A stretch of DNA of 64,000 nucleotides from contig CAZSIL010000005.1 of assembly GCA_964607025.1 (NCBI GenBank), positions 14,735-78,734 on the forward strand, given 5' to 3'. A program made the translations under genes and the position numbers. Under the pieces are notes generated by a model. It saw only the letters and a program-made list of their open reading frames with translations, was not told the origin of the DNA and ran no database searches. Shown piece after piece: positions 44,066 through 53,187 of this stretch (position 1 is its first letter; each line of letters begins with the position of its first letter). This DNA comes from SIG565 sp964607025. GTDB lineage: Bacteria; Bacillota; Clostridia; Oscillospirales; Acutalibacteraceae.

Positions 44066-46414
44066 TCATAAAGTATCATTAGCAGTATCGCTTGTGGTAT
44101 CAAAAGCAGTATCACTTGATGTGTCGCCTAATGTGTCATTGCTATTGTCCGGGTAAATAATAAACGATGGGTCATCTGGTGTGGCTGATGGCAGGGATGC
44201 AGTTGGCTTAGAATTTTCATACGGGTTAACCGATGAGTGAGCGGAATACCAAGCATCAGGATAATAAGGAGACGGGTTAACTTCAAGGGTAGACGGATAT
44301 GATTCGTCAAACTTGTTTACCGAGTAGCCAATTACAACAAGTTTTGCGCCGTCAAATTCATCGGTATCAGTGATAAGCGTAATGGTTTGGAAATTATCGG
44401 GTAGCGGTTTGGTCAACTTGTATAGACTGCGGATATATGCTTCGTCGATCCATTCATTAAAGTCATCCGAGTAGGTGAAATCGGTAGTAGTACAGTTGAA
44501 ATCGTTGGTGTTGTTGCTATCAATTATCATAACTGCAAATACTTGATATAAACAATGTGAATATTTAGTAACAAGTTCAATATTGGCATTATTCTTCAAG
44601 AATTCTAACGAACGATAGTTTTTAAGCGGTGCAAACATAGAACTGTCGGCGGGAGAATTTCCGTAAATAACGGTGTTTTTAAACTTAGTATTGTCGGTTT
44701 GATTTATATTACCCTTGAAATATAGAGCACCGTATGAACTTAAACGTTTTTTATAATTGTGTTTTTTATAATAATCGCCGCGAAGCGTTTGACAAACGGG
44801 AAGATTAACCTGATTATTACCCACAGTTATCCAACCGTTAATATCACTGTTTATCTTTGAGAAATTATTGAAATCGGTATAGTGACCATTAAGGTCAACA
44901 TTGCTTGTAAAATTCCATTTTGCTCGTAAAGTATCAATGATTGCCCGATTTTTATTAGACGCATTAAAATACGAATAAACGGAGAAGGAACCAATTATAA
45001 TGGATGCGATAATAGCGTAGGAAACCAAATTAACAGTAAGTTTTTTCTTCTTATCGGCATCTTTTAATATCTCTTTGTATTTTTTGTAGGTGGTAATTAA
45101 AAAGTTTTTTGTTCTATCAATAACAGATTTGGTATCTAAATTGAACTCAAATGTCTTTTTGTATTCGGTAGTAGTTACCTCTTCATCAAAAGGAAATTCT
45201 TCATTAACAGTAAAACCAATTTCTTCAATAGGCAGTACGTCGCCGTCTTCCGAAATTTTAGATACATATTCTAGTTGCGGTTCAAAATGGGGTTGTTCGT
45301 ACAATAGGAATAAGGGTGAATTAACATCGGCACCATCGGGCAAAACATCAGGTAAACATAACAAATATCTGCGCAACAAATCAAGACAAGCGAAGGTGGT
45401 TTTGCGGCGTATTTCATCGCGGGAAAGGGAATTATCTAAATTTAGGTCAATAACCCAATTTTTTCGTCCATCGGTAAGGGATATATAAACAGTACCGACC
45501 GGTTTATGCTCACTACCATTCGGTCCCGCAACACCTGTAGCAGAAATGCCGATATCCGCATCACTGAGTAGCTTTATCCCACGCGCCATCTCGGCGGCTG
45601 TTTGCATACTGACGGCACCGTATTTTTTAAGAGTGGAATCGGATACGCCGAGTGCCGCTTTTTTAATGCGGTCGGCATAGGAAGAAATTCCTATTTCAAA
45701 TACCGCTGAAGCGCCGGACACAGAAGTGATTGCACTTGATAGCATACCTGCAGTGCACGATTCTGCGGTGGCGACCTTTAAGTTATGTTCATGTAGTAGT
45801 CTAACAACAGTTTCAGTAAGTTCCTCAAAGTCGTTTGAAAAGGCATTGTCGCCAAAAATTGCTTTAAGTTGTTGTGCAGCATCATTACATAATGTTTCGG
45901 CAGATGACTGCTGTTCACTTTGGGCGACAATTAAAACTCTAACAATGTTTTCAAACTCAAAAACGTAAAGATGCGGGTTAGAAAATAAGCATTCTGCGGC
46001 AATAATGGCAAGAGTTTCCTGTAAGGATTTTTCATATATATCAACGTAATTAAATGCATAGGAACCTTTGGCGTTTGAGCATAAACATAAAAGATGAGCG
46101 ATAGTATCAAAAAACTTATTCTCAACTGTCGGTAATACAGTAGTCAGACATTTTTTGAAGTAACCAATGGTCTTTCCTTTTAATAGGTTGGCAATCAAAA
46201 CACAGTTTTCATTTACAAACGATTCGGTGAATAGCAATACATCGTTGTTTTTGGCGGCTCTGTTTATTACCTTTTTTACGTTCTCTTTACCATCGAAACA
46301 AATAAGCGACAAACCGCCACCATTGGTCAAAAGCGCCGAAACGGTGCGAATTTTTAGTACGAAAATTTTTTCGGTGATATCTTCGTGCTGCGAATAAATT
46401 ATTGCGGTATTCAA
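44066..46414 (-). CDS. CinA amidohydrolase fused to a catalytically dead class B sortase domain
   Basis: The 782-residue protein has four parts. Residues 1-180 are a divergent CinA N-terminal/middle region without the TGGLGPT loop. Residues about 200-355 are the CinA C-terminal NMN amidohydrolase domain with intact TAESCTAG (Ser219), SSYADRIKK and ATGVAGPNGSE. A membrane helix lies at about 460-483 after KKKK. Residues about 490-700 are a class B sortase fold (DINGWITVG, YYKKHNY, GALYF, VIYGN, SMFAPLKNY). The sortase triad is lost: His in YGH is Asn586, Cys in TLxTC is Asp683 and the Arg is Lys691. A Ser/Thr/Asp tail ends the protein. The Lys-rich inside flank puts CinA in the cytoplasm and the sortase fold outside. 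The TTG start has AGAGGTG. Confidence 0.88.
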   Translation of the reverse strand: MNTAIIYSQHEDITEKIFVLKIRTVSALLTNGGGLSLICFDGKENVKKVINRAAKNNDVLLFTESFVNENCVLIANLLKGKTIGYFKKCLTTVLPTVENKFFDTIAHLLCLCSNAKGSYAFNYVDIYEKSLQETLAIIAAECLFSNPHLYVFEFENIVRVLIVAQSEQQSSAETLCNDAAQQLKAIFGDNAFSNDFEELTETVVRLLHEHNLKVATAESCTAGMLSSAITSVSGASAVFEIGISSYADRIKKAALGVSDSTLKKYGAVSMQTAAEMARGIKLLSDADIGISATGVAGPNGSEHKPVGTVYISLTDGRKNWVIDLNLDNSLSRDEIRRKTTFACLDLLRRYLLCLPDVLPDGADVNSPLFLLYEQPHFEPQLEYVSKISEDGDVLPIEEIGFTVNEEFPFDEEVTTTEYKKTFEFNLDTKSVIDRTKNFLITTYKKYKEILKDADKKKKLTVNLVSYAIIASIIIGSFSVYSYFNASNKNRAIIDTLRAKWNFTSNVDLNGHYTDFNNFSKINSDINGWITVGNNQVNLPVCQTLRGDYYKKHNYKKRLSSYGALYFKGNINQTDNTKFKNTVIYGNSPADSSMFAPLKNYRSLEFLKNNANIELVTKYSHCLYQVFAVMIIDSNNTNDFNCTTTDFTYSDDFNEWIDEAYIRSLYKLTKPLPDNFQTITLITDTDEFDGAKLVVIGYSVNKFDESYPSTLEVNPSPYYPDAWYSAHSSVNPYENSKPTASLPSATPDDPSFIIYPDNSNDTLGDTSSDTAFDTTSDTANDTL

Positions 46415-46424
46415 GTTAGCACCT

Positions 46425-47594
46425 CTAATCAATATAGGAATATTGTGTGCCGCTAACGGCTTTTTCAATCAAGGTTTCAATATCGAGCGCCTGTTCGGCA
46501 TCAATGCACTGTTGGATTGTAGGACGGGTTTTGGGGTGCTTTGGAGTAAATACCGTGCAACAGTCCTCGTAGGGCTGAATTGAAATATCAAAAGTATCAA
46601 TTTTTCTGGAAATAATAACAATTTCTTCTTTGTCCATACCAATAAGCGGACGAAGTACAGGCATATTAACGACAGTATCGGTAACAGCGAGAGCTGGTAA
46701 TGTCTGACTTGCAACCTGACCTAAACTTTCTCCGGTTATAAGAGCTAAGCAATTACGTTCTGCCGCTAATCGTTCAGATATACGCATCATCATACGGCGC
46801 ATTATAAGTGTGAAAAATTCTTCGGGGCACTTATCGGCAATTTCTTGCTGAATTTCGGTAAAGGGAACAACACCTAAGCGTATAGTACCGCTGTATGCCG
46901 CAACCTTTTCGAGCAACTGTCTTACTTTGAGTTCGGCGCGTGGACTCGTATACGGGGGACTAGCAAAGTGGATAGCGTTAAGTTCAAGACCGCGCTTTGC
47001 CATACACCACGCCGCAACAGGACTGTCAATTCCGCCCGATATAAGTATTGCGGCACGTCCTGCAGTGCCAACGGGTAAACCGCCGGCTCCGTGCAATTGA
47101 TTTGCGCGAATATAAGCGCTATAATCTCTGATCTCCACAGTCACAACAACGTCGGGATTGTGCACATCAACACTAAGGTTTGGGAAATGCGCTAACAATT
47201 GACCGCCAACCTCATAGCAAATCTCCGGAGATTTAAGCGGGAAGGTTTTATCCGAGCGTTTTGCTTCAATTTTAAAGGTCTTTACATTAGATAAAACGTT
47301 TTCAAGATACACCTTTGCATTGTCAATAATGTTATTTATGTCCTTTTCGCACACACAAGCGCGGGAATAACCGGCAATACCAAATATTTTACCAACTGCC
47401 GCCAATGCCTTTTCAAACTCAAAACCATCATCACACGGCTCGATAAATATTGTTGACTGTGCACGTTTAAGAGTGAATTTACCATATTTTGAAATACTCT
47501 TTTTAATATTCTTTACCAATACGTCTTCAAAAGTGTTGCGATTGAGTCCTTTAAGTACCAACTCGCCGTTCTTAATAAGTATAATCTCTTTCAT
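46425..47594 (-). CDS. thiI: tRNA 4-thiouridine synthase ThiI
   Basis: The 389-residue protein has an N-terminal ferredoxin-like/THUMP RNA-binding part (1-165) and a PP-loop ATPase part with ISGGIDSPVAAW (about 183-194). It takes sulfur from a cysteine desulfurase to make 4-thiouridine in tRNA. The C-terminal rhodanese domain of E. coli ThiI is absent, as in most Firmicutes. It begins two bases after the desulfurase gene, its probable sulfur donor. Confidence 0.95.
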   Translation of the reverse strand: MKEIILIKNGELVLKGLNRNTFEDVLVKNIKKSISKYGKFTLKRAQSTIFIEPCDDGFEFEKALAAVGKIFGIAGYSRACVCEKDINNIIDNAKVYLENVLSNVKTFKIEAKRSDKTFPLKSPEICYEVGGQLLAHFPNLSVDVHNPDVVVTVEIRDYSAYIRANQLHGAGGLPVGTAGRAAILISGGIDSPVAAWCMAKRGLELNAIHFASPPYTSPRAELKVRQLLEKVAAYSGTIRLGVVPFTEIQQEIADKCPEEFFTLIMRRMMMRISERLAAERNCLALITGESLGQVASQTLPALAVTDTVVNMPVLRPLIGMDKEEIVIISRKIDTFDISIQPYEDCCTVFTPKHPKTRPTIQQCIDAEQALDIETLIEKAVSGTQYSYID

Positions 47595-47596
47595 CT

Positions 47597-48736
47597 TTAT
47601 GCCTTTCTGAGTGTATTACAAGCGTTTTTGAGCGCAGAGCAAAAACTGTCGATTTCGGCAGTTGTATTCTGGCGGTTAAAACTTAACCGCAGTGCGCTGT
47701 CGATACGTTTATCGCTAAATCCCATAGCCGTCATAACGTGACTTTTTTGCCCTTTAGCACAGGCGCTACCGCTTGAAATGAAAATATTTTTTGCGCCAAG
47801 ATAGTGCAAAATTGTTTCGGAACGGTGTGTATTCAGGGAAAAATTTAGAATATAGGGAAGTCCGCTATCGCTAGAGTTAATTTCGGCATTGGGAAAGGTA
47901 TTGCAAATTTTTTGTTTTGCGTAAGTAAAAAGGCGTGTCATATCGGTTAAATTTTCACCAATATTGCCAATTTCTTCAATAGCGCCACGCATAGCACAAA
48001 TTAGTGGTACGTTTTCGGTACCCGGGCGCAGTCCCTTTTCCTGACCGCCGCCAAACATTAGCGGATGTATGTTTTTAAGTTTTCGGCGATAAATGAAACC
48101 GACACCTTTCGGCCCATGAATTTTATGAGCGCTCGCGCTAAGTAAATCGACACCTAATTTATTCACATCAATCGGCATTTTGCCAAAGGCCTGTACAGCA
48201 TCACAATGCAAAAGGGCAGGGGCGCCTGATTTTATTATCGAATCTGCCGCAGCTTTTACAGGTTGTATACTACCCGTTTCGTTGTTTACAAGCATTATGC
48301 TAACAAGAATTGTTTCCTTGTTGATGGCATTTTCCATTTCTTCAGCATTGACTAAACCATTTTTATCGGGCTTTAAGTAAATTACTTCAAAGCCCTCGTT
48401 TTCAAGCTTTTTAATTGGCTCTAATACGGAAGGGTGTTCTATGCTGGAAGTTACAATTCGGTTTCCGCGTTTTTTCAGCGCAGATACTGTACCGAAAATC
48501 GCGATATTGTTAGCTTCAGTACCGCCGCTCGTGAAATATATTTCATCCGAGGCGGCAGAGATAACATCGGCAACACATTTACGCGTAAGAAAAATTTCTT
48601 GTTCGGCATTAATACCCATACTGTGAAGAGATGAGGGGTTCCCCCAATTTAATGTCAAAGCGTTATTCAAATATTTGATTGCCGTTTCGCACGGCTTGGT
48701 TGTTGAACTGTTATCAAAGTAAATAATCTTGTCCAA
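47597..48736 (-). CDS. Cysteine desulfurase (NifS/IscS family)
   Basis: The 379-residue PLP enzyme takes sulfur from cysteine. Early residues NSSTTKP and GNPSSLH, the PLP Lys in SAHKIHGPKG (about 203) and the persulfide Cys in SSGSACAKGQ (about 325) are visible. It heads the desulfurase-thiI-cinA-like string on minus and is the likely sulfur donor to ThiI. The TTG start follows GGGGTG by five bases. Confidence 0.93.
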   Translation of the reverse strand: MDKIIYFDNSSTTKPCETAIKYLNNALTLNWGNPSSLHSMGINAEQEIFLTRKCVADVISAASDEIYFTSGGTEANNIAIFGTVSALKKRGNRIVTSSIEHPSVLEPIKKLENEGFEVIYLKPDKNGLVNAEEMENAINKETILVSIMLVNNETGSIQPVKAAADSIIKSGAPALLHCDAVQAFGKMPIDVNKLGVDLLSASAHKIHGPKGVGFIYRRKLKNIHPLMFGGGQEKGLRPGTENVPLICAMRGAIEEIGNIGENLTDMTRLFTYAKQKICNTFPNAEINSSDSGLPYILNFSLNTHRSETILHYLGAKNIFISSGSACAKGQKSHVMTAMGFSDKRIDSALRLSFNRQNTTAEIDSFCSALKNACNTLRKA

Positions 48737-48767
48737 TTTTGCACCCCGAATAAAACTTAATCAATTT

Positions 48768-48796
48768 ATTATACTATACAATAGATAAATTAACAA
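48768..48796 (-). promoter_or_regulatory. Promoter of the desulfurase-thiI operon
   Basis: On minus, TTGTTA (48796-48791), 17 bases and TATAAT (48773-48768) lie 32 bases before the start. Confidence 0.7.
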
Positions 48797-48825
48797 TAAG
48801 AATTTTCGTATTTGGAGGAAAAATT

Positions 48826-50154
48826 GTGAAAAAAAGGACCTTTATTAGAATAGTCTCGTATCTTGTTGCGGCAACAATAACTTTGTTTGGTGTGATTTTT
48901 AATTGTTATAAAGAAATGAAATTCTATAAAAATCAGGTCAGGTTCACTTATTCTTCAGCGCTTGAAGAACTTAATTCAAGCGTTGCAAATATAAATCTTA
49001 ATCTTGAAAAAGCGGCATATATAACCACCGCAAAACAAATGAATAGCATCGCAGTAACACTATATACCGAAGCAAAAATTGCAAAAAACGCATTTGCGCA
49101 ACTTTCGGCGTCGGGACTCAATAAAGACGGATTCAATAAGTTTTTGTCCCAGGTTGGCAACTATGCGGTTTATGTGGCACAAAAGGTAATAAACGGGGAG
49201 CAAATAGGTGATAATGAACGCGATAATTTAATAAAGTTAAGCGAAATTTCGGATAGTATTTCAAACGATATTGCAGGAATTGAAAACCAGTATAATAATA
49301 GCGGCACCTGGAGTGAAGAACTTAATAGCAGTTTAAACAATACGTTGGAGAACAGTGAACTTAGCGTTGTTTTTTCAGAACTTGATGAAAGTTTCACCGA
49401 CTATCCAACCTTGATTTATGACGGACCGTATTCTGATTATACAGTGTCGGGAGAACCCGAAATGCTATTAAATGCCAAAGAGGTAACTATAGATGACGCA
49501 AAATCTATTGCCTCAAAACTTTTAGATGCCAATGACGGTGAATTGCAATTTGACGGCAGTGAATCGGGCAAAATCACTGCGTATCGCTTTGTTTACGGTG
49601 ATGGAGTGGCAAGTATCTCCATAAAAGGCGGACATCCGATTTATTTTAGAAAATATACAGTAGATGCAACGCCGTTTTACACTTATGAACAAGCAGTTTC
49701 AATCGCACAAAAATATCTTTCTAAAAATACGTCGGAAAAGTTTACACCAACGTATTATTACGTTGATAACGGTGTATGCACTATAAGTTTCGCCTATGTA
49801 AACGGCACAGTGATTTGTTACACAGATTTAATTAAAATAGGTGTGGATTTATCCACAGGAGCTGTGGTTTTGTATGAAGGGCGTGGGTATATTACCAATC
49901 ATAAGGTGCGAACTTTGCCCACACCCACTCATACAACCGATGAAGCACGGGCGATAGTAAGTCCTGCTCTTGATATTAAAAGCTGTTCATTGTGTGTGAT
50001 ACCTACCGATGGCGGCTATGAAAAACAGTGTTATGAATTTTTGTGTACAGGTGAAAACGGAAAGGAAATAATAGTGTATATTAATACTCAAAATCTTGCT
50101 GAAGAGGATATATTAATGCTTTTAAAAACAGATGGGGGAACTCTTGTAAAATAA
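48826..50154 (+). CDS. ypeB: Germination protein YpeB
   Basis: The 442-residue spore protein has an N-terminal membrane helix (about 7-27), a helical region (about 30-190) and repeated PepSY-type units in the C-terminal half (about 220-435). In Bacillus YpeB holds and stabilises the cortex-lytic enzyme SleB in the spore. No sleB lies next to it here, unlike the usual sleB-ypeB pair. GTG start follows GGAGGAAAAATT. It is expressed alone, divergent from the desulfurase; a SigG promoter is expected but not clearly visible. Confidence 0.88.
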   Translation: MKKRTFIRIVSYLVAATITLFGVIFNCYKEMKFYKNQVRFTYSSALEELNSSVANINLNLEKAAYITTAKQMNSIAVTLYTEAKIAKNAFAQLSASGLNKDGFNKFLSQVGNYAVYVAQKVINGEQIGDNERDNLIKLSEISDSISNDIAGIENQYNNSGTWSEELNSSLNNTLENSELSVVFSELDESFTDYPTLIYDGPYSDYTVSGEPEMLLNAKEVTIDDAKSIASKLLDANDGELQFDGSESGKITAYRFVYGDGVASISIKGGHPIYFRKYTVDATPFYTYEQAVSIAQKYLSKNTSEKFTPTYYYVDNGVCTISFAYVNGTVICYTDLIKIGVDLSTGAVVLYEGRGYITNHKVRTLPTPTHTTDEARAIVSPALDIKSCSLCVIPTDGGYEKQCYEFLCTGENGKEIIVYINTQNLAEEDILMLLKTDGGTLVK

Positions 50155-50157
50155 TGC

Positions 50158-50186
50158 TTGATTTTTTAAAATAAATGTGGTATTAT
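50158..50186 (+). promoter_or_regulatory. Promoter of rplS
   Basis: TTGATT (50158-50163), 17 bases and TATTAT (50181-50186). The spacer is made of a 19-base sequence that recurs before tig. Confidence 0.7.
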
Positions 50187-50192
50187 ATTTTA

Positions 50193-50310
50193 GCATTTGA
50201 TTTCATCCGGTCCTTACGGATGGGTTTGATGCCGAAATATCGACATTAAAGCGGATGGTCCTCTACTGTTTTACAGCACGAACGTCTGAAGTGTTTAAGG
50301 AGGAAAAAAG
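50193..50310 (+). promoter_or_regulatory. Structured leader of rplS (possible L19 autoregulatory leader)
   Basis: This leader of about 120 bases carries the hairpin CATCCG (50204-50209) with CGGATG (50217-50222), and a second GCGGATGGTCCTC further on that repeats part of it. L19 leaders are known in Firmicutes and let L19 control its own mRNA. I cannot confirm the family by eye. Confidence 0.5.
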
Positions 50311-50655
50311 ATGGACGCAATTAAAAATCTTACCGCCGATATGATTAAGGAGGATGCTCCTGTAATCGAAATCGGTAGCACAGTTCGTGTACACGTAAAA
50401 ATTCGTGAAGGTGAACGTGAAAGAATACAGGTGTTTGAAGGTACTGTTATCGCTCGTAACAACAGCGGTATTGCCGAAACCTTTACTGTAAGACGAGTTT
50501 CTTATGGTGTTGGTGTTGAAAGAGTATTCCCTGTACATTCGCCCAACGTTGCTAAGGTAGAAAAGGTTAGATCCGGTAAAGTACGCCGTGCAAAACTTTA
50601 TTATCTTCGCGATAGAGTTGGTAAAGCCGCAAAGGTTAAAGAACTTATCGGTTAA
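50311..50655 (+). CDS. rplS: Large-subunit ribosomal protein L19
   Basis: The 114-residue protein lies at the interface of the two ribosomal subunits. VRVHVKIREGERERIQVFEG and the end KVRRAKLYYLRDRVGKAAKVKE are typical of L19. Ribosome site AAGGAGG lies seven bases before the start. It leads a string with lepB, rbgA, rnhB and yraN, the order known from Bacillus, after a terminator that must be partly read through. Confidence 0.97.
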   Translation: MDAIKNLTADMIKEDAPVIEIGSTVRVHVKIREGERERIQVFEGTVIARNNSGIAETFTVRRVSYGVGVERVFPVHSPNVAKVEKVRSGKVRRAKLYYLRDRVGKAAKVKELIG

Positions 50656-50664
50656 GATTCTTAG

Positions 50665-50695
50665 AAAAAGGGGACGTGTTTATGTCCCCTTTTTT
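50665..50695 (+). terminator. Terminator after rplS
   Basis: GGGGAC pairs with GTCCCC, extended by A-run and T-run, ten bases after the rplS stop. It lies inside the apparent upstream extension of lepB, whose in-frame ATG at 50682 is in the loop. Confidence 0.88.
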
Positions 50696-50720
50696 GCTTT
50701 ATGAAGGGCAAGTGATTTTT

Positions 50721-51344
50721 ATGACAGACGCATTTGAATATGATTTTGAAGTAGAGTCTAAACCCGAAGAAATTAAAGAAAAAAAGCCCTTTTCCTTTAA
50801 AAAAGAGCTTTTTGAGTGGTTGGAAATACTTATTGTGGCTATCATTTTATTGGTGGTTTTATTTTCGTTTGTTTTTAAGGTTGTAACTATCAGTGGACGT
50901 TCAATGCAGGATACTCTGTTTGACGGCGAAAAAATAATAATTTCCGATATTGGATACACCCCGCAACAAGGGGATATTGTTGTTATTTCGCGTAATGCAA
51001 ACAATATTTCAAATAACAAAAGTTCTAATACGCCGATTATCAAAAGAGTAATTGCAACCGAAGGTCAGGTTGTAGATATAAATTTTGAGTCAGGACATGT
51101 GTATGTAGATGGCGTTAAAATGGAAGAAGAATATGTAAGAACTCCCACTAATCTGCGCGGTGATATTGAGTTCCCTGTTGTAGTAAACGAAGGATGCATT
51201 TTTGTTTTAGGTGACAACCGTAACGATTCTACTGATAGCCGAAATTCAAGTATTGGAAATAACGGCATGATTGATACGCGTCACGTTTTAGGCAAAGCAC
51301 TTTTTAGAATTTTTCCCTTTAACGGTTTTGGGGGACTATACTAA
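50721..51344 (+). CDS. lepB: Signal peptidase I
   Basis: The 207-residue protease cuts signal peptides outside the membrane. One membrane helix (about 32-54) precedes the catalytic Ser61 in SGRSMQDTL and Lys108 in PIIKRVIA, with GDNRNDSTDSR later. The start at 50721 follows GAAGGG; the ATG at 50682 is inside the rplS terminator. Its stop overlaps the start of rbgA. Confidence 0.95.
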   Translation: MTDAFEYDFEVESKPEEIKEKKPFSFKKELFEWLEILIVAIILLVVLFSFVFKVVTISGRSMQDTLFDGEKIIISDIGYTPQQGDIVVISRNANNISNNKSSNTPIIKRVIATEGQVVDINFESGHVYVDGVKMEEEYVRTPTNLRGDIEFPVVVNEGCIFVLGDNRNDSTDSRNSSIGNNGMIDTRHVLGKALFRIFPFNGFGGLY

Positions 51345-52207
51345 TGGATAACACTCAAAATATACAGTGGTTTCCAGGACATATGACCAAAACCAAGCGC
51401 AAAATCGCTGAAATTTTGCCGCTGATAGATGGTGTTGCCGAGGTTATTGATGCGCGTATTCCATTAAGCAGTCGTAATCCTGATATTTTAGAAATTGTAG
51501 GGGACAAGCCGAGAATTATTTTGCTTAATAAGTGTGATATTGCGGATGCAAAGGTTACGTCAGACTGGGTAACGTATTTTAAAAATCAAGGTATTACTGC
51601 AATAGAACTTGACTGTAAGACAGGCAAGGGGTTAAACGGTTTTAAATTTGCTGTTAAAGAACGGTTGAAGGATAAATTAGAGTCCTATAAAGCCAAAGGT
51701 ATGTCGGGCAAACCGCTTAGAATTATGGTTGTGGGGATTCCTAACGTTGGCAAATCCTCTTTTATTAATAGAATTTCGGGTGGCAACAAAGCAAAGGTTG
51801 AAAACCGTCCCGGAGTTACACGCGGTAATCAGTGGTTTACCATTGATAAAGAGTTGGAATTGCTTGATACACCTGGTGTTTTGTGGCCAAAATTTGATGA
51901 TACAACGGTTGGCGAACATTTGGCATTTACGGGTGCCGTTAAGGACGGAGTTGTAGATATAGAACTGTTAGCCGTTCGTTTGCTCGAAATACTGGCAAAG
52001 GATTATAGAGATTTACTTGTTTGCCGTTATGGTGCGCTTAATTTTGCGTGTGAGCCGTACGAACTGTTGGAACAAATTGGGAAACGTCGCGGTATGGTAA
52101 TACGAGGCGGTGAAACCGATACATTAAGAGCATCAACTATGTTGCTTGAAGAGTTTCGTAATTGCAAAATCGGTAAAATTTCTTTGGAGAGAGTGGAAAA
52201 TGCCTGA
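51344..52207 (+). CDS. rbgA: Ribosome biogenesis GTPase RbgA (YlqF)
   Basis: The 287-residue circularly permuted GTPase helps mature the 50S subunit. The motif order is G4 LNKCD (about 63), then G1 GIPNVGKSS (about 130) and G3 DTPGVLWP (about 176), as in the YlqF/YawG family. IQWFPGHMTKT at the N-terminus is conserved. It overlaps lepB by one base and rnhB by eight. Confidence 0.96.
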   Translation: MDNTQNIQWFPGHMTKTKRKIAEILPLIDGVAEVIDARIPLSSRNPDILEIVGDKPRIILLNKCDIADAKVTSDWVTYFKNQGITAIELDCKTGKGLNGFKFAVKERLKDKLESYKAKGMSGKPLRIMVVGIPNVGKSSFINRISGGNKAKVENRPGVTRGNQWFTIDKELELLDTPGVLWPKFDDTTVGEHLAFTGAVKDGVVDIELLAVRLLEILAKDYRDLLVCRYGALNFACEPYELLEQIGKRRGMVIRGGETDTLRASTMLLEEFRNCKIGKISLERVENA

Positions 52208-52799
52208 TTTTACTTATGAGTTGGAAGCGCATAAAAAGGGCTATAAATTAATTTGCGGTGTTGACGAAGCAGGTCGCGGACCGTTGGCTGGCCCCGTCTG
52301 TGCCGCAGCAGTAATTTTAGCACCTGATACCGTAATTGACGGACTAAACGATTCAAAAAAATTAACCGAAAAAAAGCGTGAACAGCTTTTTGATATAATT
52401 ATCGAAAAAGCTGTTGCTTATGCAGTAGCTTTTGCCTCGGTTGAGGAAATTGAAGAGTATAACATTTTAAATGCCACTTTTATTGCAATGAATCGCGCAA
52501 TTAACTCTTTACAAATATGCCCCGATTTTGCTATAATTGATGGCAACAAAATACCGACCGATATTCCCGTTGACGCTATGTGTCTTATAAAGGGTGATAT
52601 GAAATCTATGTCGGTGGCGGCGGCGTCGATTCTTGCTAAAGTGACGAGAGACCGTTTAATGCTCGAATATGATTTAAAATATCCTGAGTATTTGTTTAAA
52701 CAACACAAAGGGTATGGCACAAAAGCCCATTATGAAGCAATCGCTATAAATGGCATTTGTGAGATACATAGAAAGTCATTTCTAAAAGGTGTTATATGA
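52200..52799 (+). CDS. rnhB: Ribonuclease HII
   Basis: The 199-residue enzyme cuts RNA in RNA-DNA hybrids. GVDEAGRGPLAGP (residues about 20-32) carries the first acidic residues, and the acidic residue of IIDGNK follows. The start at 52200 has GGAGAGAG upstream in rbgA. It overlaps yraN by four bases (ATGA). Confidence 0.96.
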   Translation: MPDFTYELEAHKKGYKLICGVDEAGRGPLAGPVCAAAVILAPDTVIDGLNDSKKLTEKKREQLFDIIIEKAVAYAVAFASVEEIEEYNILNATFIAMNRAINSLQICPDFAIIDGNKIPTDIPVDAMCLIKGDMKSMSVAAASILAKVTRDRLMLEYDLKYPEYLFKQHKGYGTKAHYEAIAINGICEIHRKSFLKGVI

Positions 52800-53167
52800 G
52801 ATATACATCGGTAATTGGTAAAAATGCCGAGCTTATGACGGCGGCACTACTGCGCAAAAACGGTGCCATAATTTCAAAAATGAACTACCGTTCGCGTTTT
52901 GGTGAAATTGATATCGTTGCGGAAACGAGAAAATATGTTATATTTGTTGAAGTGAAACTTCGTAAAAAAGGTTCTCTTGTGTCTGCGGCCGAAGCAGTTG
53001 ACCAATATAAGCAACGAAGAATTTTATTAACCGCGCGCGATTATCTCGCAAAAGCGCATCTTGATGATGAGTTAACTGCGCGTTTCGACGTGGCGGATGT
53101 CACCTATGATACTGACAGTAACGGCAAGGTAACTTATAGTCTGAACTATATTAAAAACGCATTTTAA
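52796..53167 (+). CDS. YraN family (UPF0102) nuclease-like protein
   Basis: The 123-residue protein has the UPF0102 pattern: G-ABBBLxxxG at the N-terminus, then FGEIDIVAE and FVEVKLRKKG, the D-ExK arrangement of endonuclease-like folds. It follows rnhB with start/stop overlap, the common order in bacteria. No biochemical role is settled. Confidence 0.9.
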   Translation: MRYTSVIGKNAELMTAALLRKNGAIISKMNYRSRFGEIDIVAETRKYVIFVEVKLRKKGSLVSAAEAVDQYKQRRILLTARDYLAKAHLDDELTARFDVADVTYDTDSNGKVTYSLNYIKNAF

Positions 53168-53187
53168 TTTATCCCGGAGGGAATTTT

